From: Tridacna crocea
Lineage: Eukaryota; Mollusca; Bivalvia; Cardiida; Cardiidae
Reading direction: 5' to 3'
DNA length: 64,000 nt
Assembly: GCA_943736015.1 (NCBI GenBank)
Contig: OX031065.1
Span: forward strand, 39,012,427-39,076,426
The translations under genes and the position numbers were made by a program. Below, in pieces: positions 59,801 to 64,000 of the stretch (position 1 is its first letter; the number at the start of each line of letters is the position of its first letter). The notes beneath the pieces were generated by a model. It was not told the DNA's origin and made no database searches. It worked only from the letters and a program-made list of their open reading frames with translations.

Positions 59801-62800
59801 TATTTATTACAGCTATCATAACTGCATACGTTTCTTGTATAGCACTTGGTTAATGAGTGGAATTAACCTGCATTAACTCTTTTACGAAACAATCCCTGGT
59901 TTTTACATCCCTTAGACAGAAGCCTTTTGAAACCATTGTGGAAAAAGGAAAAATTCTGGTAACCAGCATTTTCACCTTTTCCTATAATGTTTTCTACCCT
60001 GCTGGAAACAAATTTCAATTTTTAAGTTACGTTCATTTTGTCATCTGCAACTGCTTACAATTTGGACCAGTCTAAAATTTTGTCGTTTGGTAAGGAGTTA
60101 AACTGAAAAAATCAATTTACCAATGAGAATGTCAATAAAATAATTTATCGCATAACTCCCCGTGTTTTCAATGTAATACAGCCATTATGAATTTTCTTGT
60201 CTCACACACATGTGAGATCTATAAGAAAATAGTGCTGTATTTGTTCAACACTATGTAATTATACAGTCCATTTCTAAAACAGTGCTGACCTAGGTTCCTG
60301 AAGGGAATTAATGGTCAAGTTTGAATCATGATAGGGTTGTTTGTCAATATCAATACAGTTGACTCTCATTTTGTGGAAATCTCTTATCTCAAAACTTCTG
60401 TTATGTCAGTCAACGCTATGTCAAAACTTTGTGCCTCTTTATCTTATGTTGATTTGGTTTATGTTTCAAAACCGTTACATCCAAAAGACTAATATGTCGA
60501 AGTAATTTTGAGAGCAGTATCTTACTTCAGATAATATTTTCATGCGCATATATCTGCTATTGTTTGTAGATAATAGGGTGCCAATTCACATGATAGATAC
60601 TATATTATCTTAACTCTTTACCAAATGACAATATTTTAGACTGGTCCAAATTGAAAGCACATGCAGACAACAAAATAAAGGTAACTCAAAAATTGAAATT
60701 TGTTCTGGGAGGGTAGAAAACAATGTGGGGAAAAGAGAAAATGCTGGTTACCAGCATTTGCTCCTTTTCTCATGTTTTCAAAAGGCTTTTCTCTCAGGCA
60801 GGGTCGTTAAAAGTCGGGATTCATTGTGTGGTAAAGAGTTAAATAATTCATTAGATAGAAGATTAAGGTGCGAATAAGTTTCAAGTGGTTCATGTAAGAC
60901 TTGCACCCATCATGAAAAATACAATGAACAATAAGGGTTGTTAGTTCCGCTCCCTTACTAATGGAGTGAGCAAATTGCCTTTATAACATAATCTCTGTAT
61001 GTCAACATTGTCCTCTATTAAGTCTTTACCACACAACTCCGACTTTAAACAATCTAAAAAAGAAGTTTTTGGAAAACACTGTGGGAAAAAGAGTAAGTGC
61101 TGGTAATCAGCATTTTCTCCTTCTCCCTCAGTGTTTTCAAAGAGAGACATCATCATGTCATCATTTCATCAATGTTAAATACTTCTTCTGCAAATGCTTT
61201 CAATTTGGTCACATCCCAAATTTTGTCGTTTGGTAAAGGGTTAAGTCAGTCTGCATGGATGAGGCTGCTACATTTTTTCAATGCTCATAATGTCATCAGG
61301 AAACCAACTAGAATGTTCTTTGGCTATGACTGAGGAAACCTGCAAGGGACCTTTAAATTTCCTGGGGATAACTGCTTCAGTCCTTTTGAACTAAGGCATG
61401 ATAGATAAGCTTGATGTGAAGTAGAAAAAGAGCCATTTTAGAGGTTGTTTCACAAAGCCACAACTTCAATTTATTTCCATTCTATTTTGGGTGTATTTCC
61501 GGATTTTGGTTAGTCTGTCTTCGAATTCTTATATTGAACTCCAGATATGTTGAATTATTTTTGCTGTCCCAAGGAATTTAAGATAGCAAGAGTCTACTGT
61601 ATATGCATTAATATATTACCCGGTATGCAAGTTTTTTCAAAGCTATTTTTCATTCATAATGTACCTGTCAAAGAAGCGCACAGGCTTCATGTTAATTTCA
61701 TTACATATTTTACATGTATATCCCTGGTTTAACACATTATGGACTATAATTCTTGTTACACAGTAATGTGATAAAGAGAAACTCATTGGCTTTTGAGGAA
61801 AAAGAGTTATTAAACATGTCCACAAAAAATGTTATTATAAAGCTCCCCAAAGACTTGTTTAAAAAAAAGAAAAAAAAGAAAAATCTCAAAAACCAACTCA
61901 TGTCAGATTTTTATTAGCATCTAATTGTTTAAAGAAATTCAAAAAGAAGTTTTTTCATGAATCAAAGGATCAACACCAAGAAGGAGAGGTAAACAGCCAA
62001 ATGTAATAGATAACTCAGTCAAAACCAGTCAGCTTATTGAAGAAATCAAAAGACTGCAGACAGAAAAATTAGCGCTCAGCACCCAGCTTAACGAAGTTCA
62101 ACTTGAACTGAACACAGTAAGGGAAGAATCGACAATCGAGATAGAGAGTTTGAAACAGAGAGTTGGTCAAACAGATAAAAGTAAAACCTTGGATGATTCT
62201 AGTCATGTGATAAAAAACCACAATCAGGTACTTCATGTGCTATTTTGTATCAATCCTTCATCTCTTATTTGACCACACAATCCCTGAGAAAGAAAGCCTT
62301 TGGAAACATTGTGATAAAGGAGAAAATGCTGGTAACCAGCATTTTCTCCTTTTCCCACAATGTTTTCTACCGTTCCCAAGGCAAATTTCAATTTTTCAGT
62401 CACATTTATTTTTGTGTTTTGTCTGCAAATACATTCAATTTGGACCAGTGTAAAATTTTCTTGCGTGGTAAAGAGTTAAGCAAACACGTGCAAGTCTCAT
62501 GGTTAGCAACAGTGGCATTCTGGGTGTGCAAAATTAAGTTTGGAGAGTTATCTAATTCTAATAGAAATGGTAATAACAATATTTTTATTTTAATTCATAG
62601 CATAAAGTAAAGTTTTGTTTTACCAGATATGTATTCCTGATTTCTTTCAAAATTAAAGTTAATATTTTGAACAGCTAGAATGGTCAAGTCATTGGCTAAG
62701 ATTGAGCAAATTGGATGATACCTAGTTGTAGAATTCAGAAAAGGAGTGGAAGGTCAGAGCTTCAGATTGAGAGAGTGATTTCAATTTTAAAGTTAAAGAT

Positions 62801-64000
62801 ATTGATAATTCTTCACGAAGCCGTATGTTATCGGTACTCATTAGGATTATCTTTTCAAGACAATTCCTATGGGTACCCACAACATAGGGTTTGAAAGAGA
62901 AATAATGTTTTAGAATACCGTCACTCCCCCTTATCTGGAGCTCTGGTAGGTAAATACATCCCCTAACCTTGTCAGTTCTGAGCACACCATAATGTCATTT
63001 TTCTGTTCTATGTCTAGTGTAATTTAAGAGTACTGTAAGAATCAGTTTTCTGTTTTATTTGCAGTCAGTTTTAAGCACTCCCTGCACGGACACAGAGAAA
63101 CATGTAGAAATTCTGCAGGCAGAAAATGATAGGCTTCTCCAGGAATTAACAGACTCAAGAAATGCCCATACAAAGGCATTGACTGTCTCAAAACTGACAG
63201 GTCACAGGCAGCAGGTACAAGTATCTATAGATTTCATCTAAAGTGATGCTGGTTCCCAAACAAAGATGAAAATATCATTTATATCGCACCCTCATTCCAA
63301 TGCCAAATGAATGTAATAAGGATAATGGATTTTGAAAGAATTTTTGATTGTACTGCTGGATTTATCAGCTATTGATTTGCAGTAAAATAATATTATTTGC
63401 TGCAGTCTATCCCAAAATTTTACATATCAATAAGCGCACAATTAGTTCTTCCTAACCCTGTGCACCTATTAAAATGGAATTCTTGCACCTAAGGCTATGG
63501 TCTTCTTTTTACTCCTTTTCAACATTTTTTCAGTCTTTTTCAATGCATCATCACAGGGTTTTCCCTCAGCCACAAAAATAGGGGATCATTGTGACCCCCT
63601 AGTCAAAAATAATGGGGGTCATTTTGGAATTTGTGGGGGTCACAACAAAATGTAATTCGCTAAATTGCTTAACTCTTTACCACACAAGAAAATTTTAGAC
63701 TCCTCCAAAGTCAAAGCATTTGCAGATGAAAAAATAAATTTGACTGAAAATTTGAAATTTGGTTTAGGAAGGGTAGAAAACATTGTGGGAAAAGGCGAAA
63801 ATGCTGGTTACCAGCATTTTCTCCTTTTCCCACAATGTTTTCAAAAGGCTTTTTTCTCAGGGTCGTTAAAAGTCGGGATTGTGTGGTAAAGAGTTAAACA
63901 AAAGCTACTATTTGTGAAAGTATAAGGTTTTTTTATGTGTAGCCTCTCACTGTGGTTAAGGGTTATTTTGTTTTTATCACAGGAATCGACCATTTCGTTG
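47832..64000 (+). CDS. Multi-exon gene for a coiled-coil protein of unknown identity (3' end outside window)
   Basis: Eight or nine exons (47832-47894, 49205-49526, 51902-51976, possible 52464-52508, 57437-57525, 59407-59596, 61968-62227, 63065-63214, 63983-64000) join with AG/GT borders and compatible phases into one open frame of 404 codons, or 389 without the 45-nt exon, which keeps the frame either way. The N-terminal ~130 residues are basic and rich in Ser, Thr and Pro, with at least ten S/T-P sites. An acidic run of six Asp follows, then highly charged segments rich in Glu, Lys, Gln and Leu typical of coiled coils. No catalytic motif is visible. S/T-P clusters plus coiled coil suggest a cell-cycle-phosphorylated cytoskeletal or chromosomal protein, but I do not recognise the family. 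Introns range from about 0.5 to 5.5 kb and are full of MITEs. No stop codon is reached before the window ends. Confidence 0.8.
47999..48380 (+). mobile_element. TTAA MITE interrupted in its hairpin by another element
   Basis: Left half 47999-48090, right half 48240-48380; the interruption lies at the hairpin tip. It sits in intron 1 of the gene. Confidence 0.75.
48091..48239. mobile_element. 149-bp hAT-like MITE, 5-bp target duplication
   Basis: AAACC at 48086-48090 and 48240-48244. Inverted ends CAGAGTCCAAAAAAT; subterminal GACAAGT / ACTTGTC words also inverted. Confidence 0.75.
48640..48764 (-). mobile_element. TTAA MITE fragment
   Basis: Hairpin remnant (ACAAGCATTTTCTCCTTTTC) and the GGTAAAGGGTTAA end. 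Confidence 0.6.
49205..49526 (+). CDS. Second coding exon, Ser/Thr/Pro-rich basic region
   Basis: Acceptor TTATTTACAG ends at 49204 and donor G|GTAATA begins at 49527. The exon is 322 nt (107 codons plus one base, phase 1 out). It begins TPTTPNTPSTPK and holds further TP and SP sites (STPTT, NSTPH, SSPCTPTQ, FKTPMAF, PSPSR), interspersed with Lys/Arg, and ends RQEIWKQQLGLT. Such S/T-P density is usual for disordered, proline-directed-kinase targets; that role is inference. A TTAA MITE begins only 14 bases after the exon end, so the donor is squeezed against a transposon. Confidence 0.85.
49540..49752 (+). mobile_element. Palindromic TTAA MITE 14 bp after exon 2, missing hairpin tip
   Basis: TTAA both ends. 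The left arm is complete but the right arm starts only at ACCCACAGTG, so the hairpin tip region was deleted. Sequence outside the hairpin is nearly identical to 51039-51268 and 58375-58603. Confidence 0.85.
49749..49953 (-). mobile_element. Palindromic TTAA MITE sharing its TTAA with the previous copy
   Basis: The TTAA at 49749-49752 serves both copies, which lie in opposite orientations. Its hairpin is decayed. Confidence 0.75.
50075..50394 (+). mobile_element. Short Helentron/HINE-like copy
   Basis: GCCCCCCCCGC...TTTTTGGGGGTATACTGGAA start and TCACATTCAGTGACAGCTCTA end, matching 35556-36795 but with almost none of the tandem core. Appears to lie in a decayed TTAA MITE, remnants of which flank it. 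Confidence 0.6.
50500..50700 (-). mobile_element. Decayed TTAA MITE
   Basis: AACCAGATGACAAAATCTTAG start, GACTTGTCCAAATT arm, remnant hairpin. Right end lost. Confidence 0.6.
51039..51268 (+). mobile_element. Palindromic TTAA MITE, young copy
   Basis: TTAA both ends. The hairpin is perfect over ~66 bp with paired CACTGTGGG / CCCACAGTG. Near-identical to the copies at 49540 and 58375, suggesting recent movement. Confidence 0.9.
51594..51866. mobile_element. GTAAAGTGTCG palindromic MITE next to exon 3
   Basis: Ends ATATGGCTTGCAAAACGC / GCGTGTTGCAAGCCATAT; internal AGCCTGCGCAG...GCGCAGGCTAA hairpins. Ends 35 bases before the exon-3 start. Confidence 0.8.
51902..51976 (+). CDS. Third coding exon, acidic segment
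   Basis: Acceptor CTCTTTTCCAG ends at 51901 and donor T|GTAAGC begins at 51977, phase 1 in and phase 1 out. It encodes DDPSFQDESGCDKENT followed by a run of six Asp, then QR. A palindromic MITE of the GTAAAGTGTCG family ends at 51866, about 35 bases before the acceptor, so the branch point probably lies in or at the edge of transposon-derived sequence. Confidence 0.8.
52108..52327 (+). mobile_element. Palindromic TTAA MITE
   Basis: Both TTAA sites decayed, but ACCACACAATCCCGAC and GTGTGGTAAAGAG ends are clear; hairpin with two mismatches. Confidence 0.8.
52464..52508 (+). CDS. Possible 45-nt cassette exon
   Basis: CTTTCCAAG ends at 52463 and ACTG|GTAAAT follows at 52509. The 15-codon segment (SNTCHLTRPLKLSQT, first Ser completed from the previous exon) is open in the required phase (1 in, 1 out). 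Because it is a multiple of three, skipping it also preserves the frame, so its reality cannot be decided from phase. It could be an alternatively spliced microexon or chance. Confidence 0.35.
53366..53594 (+). mobile_element. Palindromic TTAA MITE
   Basis: TTAA both ends; hairpin tip GCTGGTCAGCAGC slightly mutated. Fragments of another copy precede it at 53220-53340. Confidence 0.85.
53746..56481 (+). mobile_element. HINE/Helentron-like element with ~18 copies of a 145-bp minisatellite
   Basis: Starts AGCTCACCTGAGCGGGAAGT after a T run and ends in the hairpin GGGCCAT-C-ATGGCCC then TCTTG, followed by TTT. The interior is a tandem array with 144-145-bp period (unit landmarks: GAGGCCACATTTTCAGTC, CTTGAAAGTTGGTCAGAATG, AAAACTAGGTCACTAGGTCA). 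Distinctive variants recur 865-868 bp apart (GGATACTCATG unit at 54140 and 55010; ATAATACATTACATGACTTT at 54905 and 55771), showing a six-monomer higher-order repeat. Translations of the array are repetitive and not proteins. Confidence 0.8.
56483..56711 (+). mobile_element. Palindromic TTAA MITE abutting the minisatellite element
   Basis: TTAA both ends; perfect hairpin except one G/A (GAAAAGGGG). It starts two bases after the presumed 3' end of the minisatellite element. Confidence 0.85.
57100..57417 (+). mobile_element. Decayed TTAA MITE split by a fold-back element
   Basis: ACCAGCATTTTCACCTTTTC on the left of the insertion, GTTCGTAAAACTTGTGATTG and GGTAAGGGGTTAA on the right. Confidence 0.6.
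57175..57352. mobile_element. Fold-back element with 30-bp near-perfect hairpin, TA-flanked
   Basis: TA-TTCACCAA...TTGGTGAA-TA ends. Centre GTGAAAGTAACAGAACTTCT / AGAAGTTCTGTTACTTTCAC with GATTGG-GTAAACC completing an almost perfect stem. Likely mariner-type MITE. Confidence 0.75.
57437..57525 (+). CDS. Coding exon, start of coiled-coil region
   Basis: Acceptor CTTTCTAG ends at 57436 and donor AAG|GTGACT begins at 57526. It is 89 nt, phase 1 in and phase 0 out. The translation (QTSQVEYRALQRVLAERNAQ, then RDESLLQIK) is amphipathic and highly charged. It follows the largest intron of the gene, which holds the ~2.7-kb minisatellite element and several MITEs. Confidence 0.75.
57526..58374. other. 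Intronic; two MITE remnants
   Basis: 57790-57945 is a GATCAGACTGCAC-family copy (CTTAACAGCCTAAGGGCTAA end), 58045-58130 a half copy of the GTAAAGTGTCG MITE. No extra exon is evident. Confidence 0.5.
58375..58603 (+). mobile_element. Palindromic TTAA MITE, young copy
   Basis: TTAA both ends; hairpin with paired CACTG / CAGTG and a single stem mismatch. Confidence 0.9.
59075..59373 (+). mobile_element. Two truncated TTAA MITE copies
   Basis: 59075-59218 has the right half (CTTTTCCCACGATGTTTTGT to GGTAAAGA). 59236-59373 has a left arm (GAAAACATTTTGGGAAAAAA), a truncated tip and the AT-rich arm to GGTGAAGAGTTAA. They end 33 bases before the coiled-coil exon at 59407. Confidence 0.65.
59407..59596 (+). 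CDS. Coding exon, long coiled coil
   Basis: Acceptor TTAACAACAG ends at 59406 and donor A|GTAAGG begins at 59597. It is 190 nt, phase 0 in and phase 1 out. All 63 codons form a near-continuous Lys/Glu/Gln/Leu heptad-like pattern (for example KSRLEREENTKRQQLKILKK, later EQEEKMKELEENA) without proline or glycine, a clear coiled-coil signature. Confidence 0.85.
59873..60101 (+). mobile_element. Palindromic TTAA MITE
   Basis: TTAA both ends; hairpin with several mismatches. Confidence 0.85.
60102..60609. other. Intronic sequence, nothing recognised
   Basis: AT-rich, no element ends and no exon-like open frame with splice sites. Confidence 0.4.
60610..60842 (-). mobile_element. Palindromic TTAA MITE
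   Basis: TTAA both ends; right hairpin arm shortened (CCTTTTCTCATG). Confidence 0.85.
61018..61244 (+). mobile_element. Palindromic TTAA MITE
   Basis: TTAA both ends; the stem is mutated but retains paired CACTG / CAGTG. Confidence 0.8.
61245..61967. other. Intronic sequence, nothing recognised
   Basis: AT-rich; an A-rich run at 61860-61890. No supported exon. Confidence 0.4.
61968..62227 (+). CDS. Coding exon, basic linker plus coiled coil
   Basis: Acceptor ATCAAAG ends at 61967 and donor CAG|GTACTT begins at 62228. It is 260 nt, phase 1 in and phase 0 out. Other upstream AGs give immediate stops in the required phase, which selects this acceptor although its pyrimidine tract is modest. 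The product begins with a basic RSTPRRRGKQP stretch holding another TP site, then a leucine/glutamate-rich coiled coil (SQLIEEIKRLQTEKLALSTQ and on), and ends in a polar tail. Confidence 0.8.
62262..62479 (+). mobile_element. Palindromic TTAA MITE with small deletions
   Basis: Left end eroded (TGACCACACAATCCC) and missing the GACTTTTAACG block; right TTAA intact. Confidence 0.8.
63065..63214 (+). CDS. Coding exon, coiled coil
   Basis: Acceptor TTTATTTGCAG ends at 63064 and donor CAG|GTACAA begins at 63215. It is 150 nt, phase 0 both sides. It encodes SVLSTPCTDTEKHVEILQAE followed by a short coiled coil. An alternative donor ACAG|GTCACA at 63201 would also be possible but would end the exon in a different phase. 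Confidence 0.8.
63554..63655 (+). mobile_element. Solitary end of the CAGGGTTTTCC hAT-like family
   Basis: CAGGGTTTTCCCTCAGCC then GGATCATTGTGACCCCCTA, matching the complement of the right end of 37571-38296. Confidence 0.7.
63669..63897 (-). mobile_element. Palindromic TTAA MITE
   Basis: TTAA both ends; near-perfect hairpin (one GGCG/GGAG difference). Lies in the last visible intron, 85 bases before the exon at 63983. Confidence 0.9.
63983..64000 (+). CDS. Start of the next coding exon, cut by the window edge
   Basis: TTTTTATCACAG ends at 63982; the following 18 bases are open in phase 0 (ESTISL), matching the phase-0 donor at 63214. Too short to judge alone, but the acceptor tract and phase fit. 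Confidence 0.6.

Noticed and set aside
1-64000. Endogenous viral sequence
   Set aside because: I looked for reverse transcriptase, integrase, capsid or LTR-pair signatures on both strands and saw none.

Overview
This is a eukaryotic, AT-rich and extremely transposon-dense window. I take it to be from a bivalve mollusc, possibly a heterodont such as Dreissena. The basis is recollection of dispersed repeats: the 'CCCCCGCAAAACG...CGGGGGTATA' element, the 'AGCTCACCTGAGC...GGCCATCATGGCCC' minisatellite element, the 'GTAAAGTGTCG...AGCCTGCGC' palindromic MITE and a tRNA-headed SINE. The species is not proven. There are no bacterial operons, no rRNA and no convincing stand-alone tRNA gene.

Only one host gene can be supported. 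It runs left to right from about 47.83 kb to beyond the right edge. Eight or nine short exons (start codon at 47832) have GT/AG borders and mutually compatible phases. They encode at least 389-404 residues: a Ser/Thr/Pro-rich basic N-terminus full of S/T-P sites, an acidic patch, then charged coiled-coil segments. The 3' end lies outside the window. I cannot name the gene; the composition fits a cytoskeletal, centrosomal or chromosome-associated coiled-coil protein, which is inference only.

Layout. 0-9 kb: two palindromic TTAA MITEs, a 1.9-kb hAT-like element with a frameshifted transposase zinc-finger remnant (2543-4457), a 1.7-kb element with self-complementary ends (6375-8109), and a long-TIR element holding a tRNA-derived SINE. 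9.2-15.1 kb: a nested stack. A pair of ~290-bp inverted arms, each carrying the same ATG-plus-splice-donor mini-exon, encloses a 4-kb element with a 9-bp target duplication. That element holds a TA-flanked fold-back MITE, a 1.4-kb hAT-like element (8-bp duplication) and a 545-bp Mutator-like MITE (9-bp duplication). 15.5-19.8 kb: a long element whose collapsed derivative lies at 46.0-46.6 kb. 22.3-27.3 kb: further nested elements, including a fold-back element built of ~32-bp palindromes and two GC-rich, word-repetitive tracts. 29-64 kb: dominated by about 45 copies and fragments of short palindromic elements bordered by TTAA with CCC-starting ends (piggyBac-like), plus a ~2.7-kb minisatellite element (53.7-56.5 kb) inside an intron of the gene.

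The most striking signal is that the ~66-bp central hairpin of the TTAA elements differs between copies at several sites, yet both arms usually carry matching changes, so the two arms are co-maintained. Element boundaries come from terminal inverted repeats and target-site duplications read by eye. No database search was possible, so superfamily names are inferences from end structure and duplication length.
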